From Oscillatoria nigro-viridis PCC 7112 (GTDB lineage Bacteria > Cyanobacteriota > Cyanobacteriia > Cyanobacteriales > Microcoleaceae): a stretch of 64,000 bases of DNA. The notes under the pieces are model-generated. The model did not search any database. It was not told the DNA's origin and worked only from the letters and a program-made list of their open reading frames with translations. The position numbers and the translations under genes were made by a program. Positions 18,506 through 29,287 of the stretch are shown in pieces (the first letter of the stretch is position 1; every line of letters begins with the position of its first letter). The stretch covers positions 496,001 to 560,000 of the forward strand of contig NC_019729.1 in assembly GCF_000317475.1 (NCBI RefSeq). The letters run 5' to 3'.

Positions 18506-18627
18506 GCTATACTGTCCAACCTTCTATTTTTGTGGTAGCTGATGGATGCGCCAAAAATCTAAAATTTACCTAAGTATTTACCTTAGATCGATTTGATGAG
18601 AGATTGTATTAATTTTTATAACAAAAC

Positions 18628-18738
18628 TTGGCAGTAGTCAGCAGTCAGTAGTCATCAGTCATCAGCCACTAACTAATGACTAATGACTGATGACTCATCC
18701 TCGCCAGCAAAGAACTGTCAACTGTCAACTGTCAACTA
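18628..18738. repeat. Short tandem repeats between gyrB and ho1
   Basis: Consists of AGTCAGCAGTCAGTAGTCATC-like units cut with ACTAATGACTAATGACTGATG, then AACTGTCAACTGTCAACTGT. The same words recur at 34300, 40220, 47510 and elsewhere; simple slippage-type repeats, not CRISPR. Confidence 0.8.
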
Positions 18739-18740
18739 AT

Positions 18741-20741
<2,001 letters not shown>

Positions 20742-20940
20742 CTAAAATTATAGCACAAAACCGTTAAAGGCGATGCTAGGGCTTTCTGAATGGAAATTTA
20801 TCGGGGGGAGGGAGGGGAATAGTTTTGAGATTGCTTAGCTACTCTGGCGGGCCGATCGCGGTGAATCAGTGGATGGAGAGAGGGGAAAGCATGGATAGGA
20901 GAGGATTTGAGAGTTTTTATAGGGAAATGTGCGACAGCTT

Positions 20941-21843
20941 ATGCCTAGATTAATTACGATTTGCGGGGCGACGGCGACGGGGAAGTCTGGACTGGCTGTG
21001 GCTGTGGCTTCGCGACTGCAATCCTCGATCCTGAGTGCGGACTCCCGTCAAGTGTACCGCGAATTTGACATCGGAACCGCAAAACCGACGGCGGTCGATC
21101 GCACTTGTGTACCGCATCACTTAATTGACATCTGCGATCCGACAGAAACTCTGACACTAGCAGATTACCAGCAACAAGCTCAAAATTTAATTGCTGCTGT
21201 CGATTTTCCTGTTTCTCTCCCCCTGTTGTTGGTGGGAGGGACGGGCTTATATATTAAGTCGATCGTGCGCGGTTTGAAAATTCCGAGGGTAGCGCCGATG
21301 CCCGAATTGCGATCGCAACTTGCAGAACTCGGACAATCTCAATGTTACGCGATGTTGCAGCAGGTCGATCGCTCTGCCGCCGAGAAAATTCACCTCAATG
21401 ACCCAGTAAGAACTTTAAGAGCACTGGAAGTATTTTATGCGACCGGTCGCCCTATTTCCGAACAGCAGGGCGAAAATCCTCCCAATTATCCTATTTTACA
21501 AATTGGGTTGGATTGCGAAATGGATGTTTTGGTCGATCGTATCGAACAGCGCACCGAACAAATGCTAGAACGCGGCTGGATCGCTGAAGTAGAATATTTG
21601 TGTAACAAATACGGCTGCGACTTGCCACTGTTGAACACGCTGGGCTATCAGGAAATCAAACAATATTTGGCGGGCGACATTAAGCTTGAAGAAGCTAAAG
21701 AATTAACAATTTTGCACACGAGACAATTTGCGAAGAGACAGCGGACTTGGTTTCGAGCTTATCCTGAAATTGAATGGTTTGATGTTAGCGCACCAGATTT
21801 GCTAGAAAGAGTTTGGCAGAGAGTGCAGGAATTTGTCAAGTGA
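20941..21843 (+). CDS. miaA: tRNA dimethylallyltransferase
   Basis: I prefer ATG 20941 (300 residues), giving MPRLITICGATATGKSGLA; an in-frame GTG at 20929 would add four residues. It transfers dimethylallyl from DMAPP to A37 of tRNAs reading UNN codons. The P-loop GATATGKS is at residues 9-16, SADSRQVYREFDIGTAKPT carries the catalytic Asp and substrate-binding residues, and LLVGGTGLYIKSI and the C-terminal TRQFAKRQRTWFR tRNA-binding block are complete. Divergent from gyrB across a 260-bp spacer. Another gene was not found downstream on this strand until 25 kb. Confidence 0.95.
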   Translation: MPRLITICGATATGKSGLAVAVASRLQSSILSADSRQVYREFDIGTAKPTAVDRTCVPHHLIDICDPTETLTLADYQQQAQNLIAAVDFPVSLPLLLVGGTGLYIKSIVRGLKIPRVAPMPELRSQLAELGQSQCYAMLQQVDRSAAEKIHLNDPVRTLRALEVFYATGRPISEQQGENPPNYPILQIGLDCEMDVLVDRIEQRTEQMLERGWIAEVEYLCNKYGCDLPLLNTLGYQEIKQYLAGDIKLEEAKELTILHTRQFAKRQRTWFRAYPEIEWFDVSAPDLLERVWQRVQEFVK

Positions 21844-21952
21844 TTTTATAGCGAAATTAAAGATTTTTTCACCGCAGATGAACGCTGATTAACGCTGATG
21901 TAATTTAAATTGATTGGCTAGTTTTTCAACTAAAGTAAGTCTGATTTTTGCG

Positions 21953-22612
21953 TTAACTTGGACTGGGCAAAATTTCTTTAATTCTTTGCCGAAACAAACG
22001 CACAGCAGCACGCTGTCCGATTGTTCTGCTTTGTTCGATGAAACCGGGAATTTCGGCAACGGGTAAAAACGGAAATGCTAAACTGCGATCGCACATTTCA
22101 TATTTCCCATCTACAAGGTGATAAACTTGCAGAGATTCCCGGCGATACCTCCACAGTTCGGGAACACCAAGAGCAGCATATATGGAATCTTTATTAACTG
22201 AAGAATTCGTGTAATCTGACTCTATTGCTAAATCAGGAGGCGGGTCATTTGGCAAATTGATATTTCTGCCTCTAACTAAAGATTCATTTTGAATGTAGAA
22301 ACAGGAATCAGGTTCTACAGCACGAGTTAAATCTTCTCGTTCAAGAGTCAGCGAACCCAGACTCCTAAGTTCAATTTCCAGCTCATCTACAATGGCTTCC
22401 ACAAAGCTTTCTATCAGTCGTTTGGGTTCTTCGTGTTCTTCCAGTGGCATCCTGATTTCTAATACTCCTCCATCGTAAGCAATTCTCCAAGCTCTATCGT
22501 CCCCAACATCTGCCAGCAAAGCCTTAAAAGTTGACCAACTGACACCTTTTAAAATAACTCGGTTTTCTGGGGTAGTTTGCTGCTCTACGGGAGTTGATGT
22601 TGTTGTTACCAT
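21953..22612 (-). CDS. Uma2-family (DUF820) nuclease-like protein, copy 1
   Basis: 219 residues. Uma2/DUF820 proteins have a PD-(D/E)xK nuclease fold and are greatly expanded in cyanobacteria; biological role largely unknown. The PPDLAIESD stretch (about residues 124-132) carries the Asp and Glu of the nuclease core, preceded by MP(x)EEHE and followed by GVPELWRYRRESLQVYHL. Residues 1-56 are identical to the neighbour at 22679, and the C-terminal 80 residues nearly so; differences cluster in 57-130. The two are tandem duplicates separated by 66 bp. Confidence 0.85.
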   Translation of the reverse strand: MVTTTSTPVEQQTTPENRVILKGVSWSTFKALLADVGDDRAWRIAYDGGVLEIRMPLEEHEEPKRLIESFVEAIVDELEIELRSLGSLTLEREDLTRAVEPDSCFYIQNESLVRGRNINLPNDPPPDLAIESDYTNSSVNKDSIYAALGVPELWRYRRESLQVYHLVDGKYEMCDRSLAFPFLPVAEIPGFIEQSRTIGQRAAVRLFRQRIKEILPSPS

Positions 22613-22678
22613 TTAACAATTCCTTGGTAGCTTCATCAATTTTTATTGTAGTCGATTGGAGTAAGTCTGATTTTTGCG

Positions 22679-23341
22679 TTAACTTTGACTCGGTAACATT
22701 TCTCTAATTCTTTGCCGCAACAAACGCACAGCAGCACGCTGTCCGATTGTTCTGCTTTGTTCGATGAAACCGGGAATTTCGGCAACGGGTAAAAACGGAA
22801 ATGCTAAACTGCGATCGCACATTTCATATTTTTCATCTACAAGGTGATAAACTTGCAGGGATTCCCGCCGATACCTCCAAAGTTCGGGAACACCAAGAGC
22901 AGCATATATGGAATCTTTATTAACTGAAGAATTCGTGTGATCCGACTCTATTGCTAAATCGGGCGGCAAATCCTCTGGGAGGTTTATATCTCTTTTACCT
23001 CTGACGCTGGCTTCATTTTGAATGTAGAAACAAGTATCAGGTTCGACAGCACGAGTTAAATCTTCCCGTTCGAGAGTCAGAGAACCAGCTTTCATCACTT
23101 CGATTTCTAGCTCGTCTGCTGTCGCTTCAATAAAGCTTTCTATCAGTCCTTTCGGAACTTCATGTTCTAGATGCGGCATCCTGATTTCTAATACTCCTCC
23201 ATCGTAAGCAATTCTCCAAGCTCTATCGTCCCCAACATCTGCCAGCAATGCTTTAAAAGTTGACCAACTGACACCTTTTAAAATAACTCTGTTTTCTGGG
23301 GTAGTTTGCTGCTCTACGGGAGTTGATGTTGTTGTTACCAT
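22679..23341 (-). CDS. Uma2-family (DUF820) nuclease-like protein, copy 2
   Basis: 220 residues. Same architecture and same PD-(D/E)xK residues (PPDLAIESD) as copy 1. The 5' flank (AACAATTCCTTGGTAGCTTC in window orientation) is also shared between the copies, so the duplication unit included the promoter side. Relative to copy 1 it has one extra residue in the variable middle (VRGKRDINLP against VRGRNINLP). The start is supported by identical N-termini in both copies. Function beyond a nuclease fold is not known. Confidence 0.85.
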   Translation of the reverse strand: MVTTTSTPVEQQTTPENRVILKGVSWSTFKALLADVGDDRAWRIAYDGGVLEIRMPHLEHEVPKGLIESFIEATADELEIEVMKAGSLTLEREDLTRAVEPDTCFYIQNEASVRGKRDINLPEDLPPDLAIESDHTNSSVNKDSIYAALGVPELWRYRRESLQVYHLVDEKYEMCDRSLAFPFLPVAEIPGFIEQSRTIGQRAAVRLLRQRIREMLPSQS

Positions 23342-23502
23342 TTAACAATTCCTTGGTAGCTTCATCAATTTTTATTGTAGTCGCTCGACTGCAAAATCAA
23401 AGTAAAATTTACAATTATAGTGCAGGTATCCGGTAGGGATACGGCACTGCTGTGTCCTGTATTTCATTTTCCTGAAGCGAACAAAAAAGTTTTTTTAATT
23501 AA

Positions 23503-23545
23503 CCGCAGAGAACGCAGAGGGCGCAGAGAAGGAGAAAGTAGAGAA
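23503..23545. repeat. Centre fragment of MITE-like family 2
   Basis: ACCGCAGAGAACGCAGAGGG followed by CGCAGAGAAGGAGA is the reverse complement of the core of the elements at 17542 and 60544, without recognisable termini. It lies in the 268-bp spacer downstream of msrP and upstream of the Uma2 pair; the rest of that spacer shows nothing definite. Confidence 0.65.
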
Positions 23546-23609
23546 ATTAATAATAATTTGAGGAACAAGCCGAAAAGCCTGTTCCTCAAATTATATCTAG
23601 CGTAGTTAA

Positions 23610-24593
23610 TTAACTGTACAAACTCGCCACATATTCGCCGTAACCGTTATAGGGCAAAGTTGGGCGAGTTTCCCACGACCAACTGTTACCGGGGCCGACT
23701 ATGCGTTCGCTGGCCTGGGACCATCTGGGGTGCGGTTTGTCGGGTTCGACATTTGCTTCAAAGGCGTATTCGCTGGGGCCGATTGTATTCCAAAAAGTGG
23801 CGGGCTGTTGTTCGACAAATTCAATTTTTACGATCGATTTTGCACCTTTAAAACCGTACTTCCAAGGAATTACTTGCCGCAGCGGCGCGCCATTTTGCTT
23901 AGGTAGTTTTCTGCCGTACAAGCCTGTGGCAAAAAATGCTAAATCGTTGGCCATTTCTTCAATTCGCAGACCTTCGGTATAAGGCCAAGGATAAAATTGC
24001 GAAAATAAACTGGCACCTTTGGTAATTTTTGGGTCGTAAAATGAGGTAAAGCGAACGAATTTAGCGTTTGATTTAGGTTCGACATCGGCCATCAGCAATT
24101 TCATGGGAAATCCGACCCAAGGAACTACCATCGCCCACGCTTCTACACAGCGAAATCGATAAACTCGTTCTTCGATAGGAAATTTTTTGTAGAGGTCGTC
24201 AATATCATAAGTGCGGGGATTTTTTACTAAACCGCTTACTTCTACTTTCCAGTTTTCTGTGGGCAAAGCTTGAGCGGCTTGCCAAATAGATTTTGTGCCG
24301 CCGTATTCGTAAAAATTGTTGTATTTTGTAGCTAAGGCTTCGTCGGTAATCGCTCGATCGACTTTCGCAAAGGCAGGATTCCGGCTCAATCCCGCATATG
24401 CTTGGGTTGAGCTTTGCTCCAGGGCAGTTTTTGAGCTAGCATTGCTTTGGCAGCCTGTCAGCGGTAGCAGCGAAGCAGTCACGCCGGCGCCAATTAAATT
24501 GGTCATGAAGCGGCGGCGGTTGAGAAAGGCTGTTTCTGGGGTAATTTGGGAGTCGAGAATTTCCCAAGGTTTGGGGACGCGAATTAAGGGCAT
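23610..24593 (-). CDS. msrP: MsrP-type molybdopterin methionine-sulfoxide reductase
   Basis: 327 residues. It is the periplasmic molybdopterin enzyme (YedY/MsrP) that repairs oxidised methionines in envelope proteins. A Tat-like signal is seen: NRRRFMTNLIGAGVTASLLP, residues about 26-45, followed by a lipobox-like TGC. The molybdenum-ligand Cys is in YRFRCVEAWAMVVPW, and the family blocks ENWKVEVSGLV and QKNGAPLRQVIPWKYGFKG (latter with Pro for Gln start) follow. No membrane partner MsrQ gene is adjacent, so electrons must come from an unlinked donor. Single-gene unit. Confidence 0.92.
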   Translation of the reverse strand: MPLIRVPKPWEILDSQITPETAFLNRRRFMTNLIGAGVTASLLPLTGCQSNASSKTALEQSSTQAYAGLSRNPAFAKVDRAITDEALATKYNNFYEYGGTKSIWQAAQALPTENWKVEVSGLVKNPRTYDIDDLYKKFPIEERVYRFRCVEAWAMVVPWVGFPMKLLMADVEPKSNAKFVRFTSFYDPKITKGASLFSQFYPWPYTEGLRIEEMANDLAFFATGLYGRKLPKQNGAPLRQVIPWKYGFKGAKSIVKIEFVEQQPATFWNTIGPSEYAFEANVEPDKPHPRWSQASERIVGPGNSWSWETRPTLPYNGYGEYVASLYS

Positions 24594-25093
24594 AAGTAAT
24601 AGTTAAAAGTTAGTAGTTAGTTTGGCTAACTTTGCCAAAAGTTTAATCGGTTAGTCGATTTGAGATTGGAAGTTTTAGATTGACTCCATAGGAGAAAGAA
24701 TCGCGGATATTTATTTGGTAATACCTCGCGATTGCTTTGCTGCGATCGCCCTGAAAGTATTCGCAATGACAGTATAGCGTAATTCGGTAACAACTGAGAT
24801 ATTGCACCATTCTCAAGAACAGGCAAGATGCCTGTGAAGCGAAGAATGATTTTCTTGTGGGGTGGGCAGGAGAGCCCGCCCCTACGATCGACCTATTAAA
24901 CCTCGCTCGCAGGAAAGTCAGCAATAATTTACGCGCGATCGACCGCAGCAATTGTGGCGAAAATCTGGGAAACAATTATGATCGAGCAAAGATTCCAATT
25001 ATTTAATTTGTCCACAGGAAGCGGCACGCACCGCCCCGCTTTCCTCCCCCACTCCTCTACTGTGTCGGACGGGGGTCTCCAGCGGAAAGACAA
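24594..25093. repeat. Gene-free spacer with composite palindromes
   Basis: 500 bp between msrP and the kinase-like gene (divergent). It holds AACAGGCAAGATGCCTGT (about 24819) and, 20 bp on, GGGGTGGGCAGGAGAGCCCG (about 24859), an inverted repeat GGGCAGGAGAGCCC within it. The same two modules occur in the same order at 37438-37505. The remainder (24900-25093) should contain the promoter of the downstream gene; no clear -35/-10 was found. Confidence 0.7.
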
Positions 25094-27148
25094 ATGAGTT
25101 ACTGCACCAATCCCAATTGCCAGAATCCCCAAAATCTCGATCGCGCGACAGTCTGCAAAAGTTGCGAGTCGAATTTGCTGCTAAAAGGTCGCTACCGAGT
25201 CTTTCACACCCTCGGTCAAAGTCTCGCTTGCCGCACCTTCTTAGCAGTCGATGAAGACCAACCTTCGCAGCCCCGCTGCGTCATTCAACAGTTCTGCGGG
25301 CCCGCAGCAGCAGCCGACGGTCAAAACCAGCAAAACCGGACATTTCGCGGCTCGGCCTCAGTTCTCGACGAGTTGGGGAAACATCCGCAAATACCGAAAC
25401 TGCTGGCATCTTTTGAAGTCGAAGGCTGCCAGTATTTAGTGCAAGAATACATCGAAGGCCGCAATTTGGCCGATCGGCTTTCAGAAAAAGGTGTTGTTAA
25501 AGAAATTCAAATTTGGTATCTGCTGAGCGAATTGTTGCCAGTCCTGCAATTTGTTCACGAACATCAACTGATTCACGGAGATATCAAACCGTCCAATATT
25601 ATTCACCGCAAAACTCCCCAAGCATCCCCAGCTTTGGCAGGGAAAGAGGATATACATCCCCTGCCCCAGGAAAGTGCCTCTGGGCTAGTTTTAGTCGATT
25701 TCGGTTCGGCAATTCCGGCAAACAGCGGGCCGCTGAAAACAGAAACAGTGACAGGTTCTGCCGAATACGCGGCCCCGGAACAAATTAAAGGTCAAGCGAT
25801 TAAGAGCAGCGACATCTACAGTTTGGGGGTCACTTGCATTCACTTGTTAACGGGAATGTCGCCCTTTGATTTGTTTGACATCAAAGCCGAAAGTTGGACT
25901 TGGAGACACTATTTGAAAGTACCGGTTTCGGCGCGACTCGGCCGCATTCTGGATAAAATGGTGCAGCGAGAACCGTCAAAACGCTATCGTTCAGTCGAGG
26001 CAATTCTCACAGACATGAAATACGGCCCGGCACCGGTAGAAGTGATTCTCAGCAAACCCAAGTGGACTGTGGCCGTGTGGGCAGCAAGTACGGTTGCCCT
26101 GCTGTCTGCAGTGCTGGGTGTTCGCTTGCCATCTCCTGCACCGCAGGCTTTCACTTCTTCTGAGCCTGTTTCTAGCATTCCCGATATTCGGTTCAATCCG
26201 CCCCCGATGCAGGATTTCAGGGGTGAGGCATCGCAGTCCCGGCCCGCAGTGCGGACTCTGGCGGATCGAGACAAAAACCCGGTTTGGGCGGTTGCAGTCG
26301 CTCCCAACGGCCGCGTGATAGTCAGCGGGAACAACGACGGCACAATTCGCCTGCTGCACAAGCGTCACGGCAAGGTTCTCAAGGTTTTAGCAGGACATTT
26401 GGGGCCTGTGTGGTCGGTGGCCGTCAGTCCCGACGGCAGGACGATCGCCAGCGGCGGCGCTGACGGTACGATTAAATTGTGGAATTTCTATTCGGGCAGG
26501 TTAATTCAGACTTTGGACGGACACACAGACGGCGTGTTCTCGGTGGTTTTCAGTCCCGACAGCCAAACCCTGGCGAGTGTCGGTAAGGACAAAACTTTGA
26601 AGTTGTGGCAAGTCGAAGGCGGGGCCGAGTTGGAAACTCTCAAGGGGGTTTTTGGCGAGGTGCAGTCGGTGGCTTTCAGTCCCGATCGAGAAACTTTGGC
26701 GCTCGGCAGCAGCGACGGCAAGATCAACCTGTGGAACTGGCAGACTGGGGAATTGAAACAAACTCTTTGGGGTCATTCCGAGGCGGTTTGGTCTCTGGCC
26801 ATCAGCCCGGACGGTCAAACTCTCGCCAGCGGCAGTTGGGACAAGACGGTGAAGTTGTGGGATATCAGCGCAAATAATCAGTCCCAGCAGCCCAACGGTT
26901 CTCTGCTGCGGACTTTGATCGGCCATTCCGACAAGGTTAAGTCCTTGGCTTTCAGTCCCGACGGAGACAAACTCGCCAGCGCCGATTTGAGCGGGACTAT
27001 CAAGCTGTGGCGCATGAGTTCCGGCGAAATGGCGGGCACGCTGAAGGGTCATTCTACTTGGGTGGAATTGGCTTTTAATCCTCAAGACAAAACTCTGATC
27101 AGCGGCAGTTTTGACGACACGATTAAGGTGTGGCGGCTGTCTCCTTGA
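25094..27148 (+). CDS. WD40 protein with degenerate Ser/Thr kinase domain (probable pseudokinase)
   Basis: 684 residues. N-terminal zinc-ribbon-like cysteines C4, C9, C21, C24 are followed by a kinase-like domain (about 33-300), a hydrophobic segment (about 317-340), and seven WD40 repeats (about 390-684). Aligned with its intact paralog at 56637 without gaps in this part, the glycine-loop GQGGFGR reads GQSLACR (residues 41-47) and the catalytic Lys of VIKQF reads VIQQF (Q65). The catalytic loop is HGDIKPSN, and DFG is kept. Loss of both the loop and the Lys suggests weak or no phosphotransfer and a scaffolding role. A 25-residue insertion after the catalytic loop is encoded by palindromic DNA. 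Confidence 0.85.
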   Translation: MSYCTNPNCQNPQNLDRATVCKSCESNLLLKGRYRVFHTLGQSLACRTFLAVDEDQPSQPRCVIQQFCGPAAAADGQNQQNRTFRGSASVLDELGKHPQIPKLLASFEVEGCQYLVQEYIEGRNLADRLSEKGVVKEIQIWYLLSELLPVLQFVHEHQLIHGDIKPSNIIHRKTPQASPALAGKEDIHPLPQESASGLVLVDFGSAIPANSGPLKTETVTGSAEYAAPEQIKGQAIKSSDIYSLGVTCIHLLTGMSPFDLFDIKAESWTWRHYLKVPVSARLGRILDKMVQREPSKRYRSVEAILTDMKYGPAPVEVILSKPKWTVAVWAASTVALLSAVLGVRLPSPAPQAFTSSEPVSSIPDIRFNPPPMQDFRGEASQSRPAVRTLADRDKNPVWAVAVAPNGRVIVSGNNDGTIRLLHKRHGKVLKVLAGHLGPVWSVAVSPDGRTIASGGADGTIKLWNFYSGRLIQTLDGHTDGVFSVVFSPDSQTLASVGKDKTLKLWQVEGGAELETLKGVFGEVQSVAFSPDRETLALGSSDGKINLWNWQTGELKQTLWGHSEAVWSLAISPDGQTLASGSWDKTVKLWDISANNQSQQPNGSLLRTLIGHSDKVKSLAFSPDGDKLASADLSGTIKLWRMSSGEMAGTLKGHSTWVELAFNPQDKTLISGSFDDTIKVWRLSP

Positions 27149-27208
27149 TTTTTGCGATCGCCCCTTCGAGCAAGTTTTGAAGAACACGGGCGATCGAATT
27201 TGAAGAAT

Positions 27209-27238
27209 TCCCAACCAAATCAAAGATTCTGGTTGGGG
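27209..27238 (+). terminator. Hairpin downstream of WD40 gene
   Basis: CCCAACCA (27210-27217) pairs with TGGTTGGG (27230-27237) around a 12-nt loop, 62 bp after the stop. There is no T-tract, so it may be a processing or transcript-end hairpin rather than a classical terminator. Confidence 0.4.
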
Positions 27239-27336
27239 ATTGGGCGGTTGAAATCGCTGAGTTTACGGCCACGCAAACGAAGTTCGCGCAACGCGAGACT
27301 GTAGGAATATCATATTTTCCTTCTTCCTTCTTTCTT

Positions 27337-28323
27337 CTAATTGATAACTAAAACCAAATTCCCGATCGCCCTTCCGCTTTCCTGCATTTCGTGCGCTTTG
27401 ACAATCTCCTCCAAACCAAAGCTTTGAGCGATAACGTGGCGGAAAACTCCTGCTTTTAAACAAGTTGTAATATCTGCGGCGGCTTGTTGATGGGCTGCTT
27501 TGTCCATCACATAAACTAGCACGTAATGAACGGTTAAATTTTTGTAAGCTAATGAGTAAAAAGGAATTTGAGGCGTTATATCGGAATCAGAAGCGTAAGT
27601 AGCGATCGCACCGTTGCGTTTGAGGACTTTTAAGTTGGTTTCGAGATTGCTAGCAAAATCAACTTCAATTACGCGATCGACTCCTTCCCCTTTAGTAATT
27701 TCTTTGATGCGCGCCGCCACATTTTCTGTTTTATAATTAACAGTATAATCTGCCCCCGCCGTTTTGGCAATTTCGGCTTTTTCAGCCGAACTTACAGTTG
27801 AAATAACATTTGCGCCGCCCCATTTTGCTAATTGAATTGCATAATTTCCAACAGCACCCGCGCCGCCCGCAACTAATATTGTTTTCCCCGTAACAGCACC
27901 ATCTTTAAAAACGCAATTGTGAGCTGTCATTGCGGGTACTCCCAAACAAGCACCTTCTACAAATTCTGTATTATCTGGCAGAAAAACCGCTTGTTCGCTG
28001 GGTACAACCGCATATTCCGCCGCCGTACCAAACCGGCGGGGCAATGTAGCTTCATAAATCCAAACACGTTCGCCAATTCGTGACGGCGGCACGCTTTCTC
28101 CTACTGATTCAATTATTCCTGCACCGTCGTTGTGGGGAATGACTCGCTGGTGTCGCATTGTGAGTCCGCCCCAACCGCTGCGCTGCTTGACATCGGAGGG
28201 GTTAATGCCGGATGCGCGTACTTTAATCAGCACTTCACTGGCCCCCAATTCGGCAACATCCATTTCGCCAATTTTGAGGACATCTTTGGCGTCGCCGATT
28301 TGTTCGTAGTAAGCAGCTTTCAC
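27337..28323 (-). CDS. Zinc-independent MDR oxidoreductase (quinone reductase-like)
   Basis: 328 residues. Medium-chain dehydrogenase/reductase fold. The GroES-like part has VRASGINPSDVKQRSG and HNDGAGIIESVGESV; the NADP-binding Rossmann part has VAGGAGAVGNYAIQLAKWGGA, the signature of NADPH:quinone oxidoreductases. Structural zinc cysteines are absent, which fits this subgroup. The likely reaction is NADPH-dependent reduction of quinones or enals; substrate unknown. It lies 51 bp downstream of the SDR gene on the same strand, probably one transcript. Confidence 0.88.
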   Translation of the reverse strand: MKAAYYEQIGDAKDVLKIGEMDVAELGASEVLIKVRASGINPSDVKQRSGWGGLTMRHQRVIPHNDGAGIIESVGESVPPSRIGERVWIYEATLPRRFGTAAEYAVVPSEQAVFLPDNTEFVEGACLGVPAMTAHNCVFKDGAVTGKTILVAGGAGAVGNYAIQLAKWGGANVISTVSSAEKAEIAKTAGADYTVNYKTENVAARIKEITKGEGVDRVIEVDFASNLETNLKVLKRNGAIATYASDSDITPQIPFYSLAYKNLTVHYVLVYVMDKAAHQQAAADITTCLKAGVFRHVIAQSFGLEEIVKAHEMQESGRAIGNLVLVIN

Positions 28324-28374
28324 AGTTGTTTTCTCCTGATGTTTTTAATCTTCATAAACCCGCCCCGCGTTACT

Positions 28375-29115
28375 TTAGGCAATTCCGCCGTTAACGCGGA
28401 TATTTTGTCCGGTAATCCATCGGGCTTGTTCGCTGCACAAAAAAGCCGTCACATCGGCAATATCTTCAGCTTTTCCGAGTCTTCCCAAAGCAGTAATTTG
28501 GGTAAATCTTTGTATTTGTTCGGCGGTTTTGCCGACAGTGAAGAGTTCTGTATCTGTTGGGCCAGGAGAAATTAAATTGACTGTAATTTGGCGATCGCCC
28601 AATTCCTTAGCCAGCGATCGAGTTAGCTGTTCCACCGCGCCTTTTGTCGCCACATAAGCCCCGTAAGTTGGCAGTAGCATCGCCGTTGTCGAACTGGAAA
28701 AATTGACAATTCTTCCTCCGTCTGCCATGCGTTTAGCAGCTTCTTGACAAGCAAAAAACGTGCCTTTGACGTTAATGGCAAAAAGATTATCAAACTCTGC
28801 TTCGGTAACTTCCGCTACAGGTTTGTAAAGAATTACTCCGGCATTATTGACTAAAATATCGATTTGTGAATAGGTTTCGATAGTGCGATCGAACAAATCG
28901 CGAATTTCTGCGGTTTTGCTGACATCGGCTTGGACGGCTAATGCTTTGCCGCCTGCTGCTTCAATCGCTGACACAACATCTTTAGCCTGCTCTGCGCCTC
29001 TGGCGTAGTTGACGACAACCGATGCCCCTTCTTGGGATAATCGGAGGGCGATCGCGCGTCCAATTCCCCGCGATGCACCCGTCACAATTGCCACTTTTCC
29101 TGCTAGTGATGGCAT
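28375..29115 (-). CDS. SDR-family oxidoreductase (FabG-like)
   Basis: 246 residues. Classical short-chain dehydrogenase: TGASRGIGRAIA cofactor loop (about 12-23), NNAG (about 90), catalytic Ser in NFSSSTTAM, Tyr/Lys in YGAYVATKGAV (about 151-161), and SPGPTDTELF. NADP preference is likely from a basic residue after the second strand (VVNYARGAEQ). Many cyanobacteria have several such proteins and this one need not belong to fatty-acid synthesis. First gene of a two-gene unit with the quinone-reductase-like enzyme, suggesting joint detoxification of carbonyls. Confidence 0.9.
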   Translation of the reverse strand: MPSLAGKVAIVTGASRGIGRAIALRLSQEGASVVVNYARGAEQAKDVVSAIEAAGGKALAVQADVSKTAEIRDLFDRTIETYSQIDILVNNAGVILYKPVAEVTEAEFDNLFAINVKGTFFACQEAAKRMADGGRIVNFSSSTTAMLLPTYGAYVATKGAVEQLTRSLAKELGDRQITVNLISPGPTDTELFTVGKTAEQIQRFTQITALGRLGKAEDIADVTAFLCSEQARWITGQNIRVNGGIA

Positions 29116-29287
29116 GACATTTCCTCTGCAATTAGCGTTGATGCTGGTTCAAAATAATCATACTATTTTTTTCGGCATTCCGGTACAGAAACAACTTTAA
29201 AATCTTAAATAGTCAGAAGATTTTGAGAAATCGCGGTGGCTAACTAACAGTTGTGGTAAAGTAGTGTCGGCTGTTAAAGTAAAATGT

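Noticed and set aside
26501..27223. Minus-strand ORF of 240 codons opposite the WD40 repeats
   Set aside because: Opposite-strand shadow of regular WD40 codons; Arg/Gln/Pro-biased translation without a recognisable domain.
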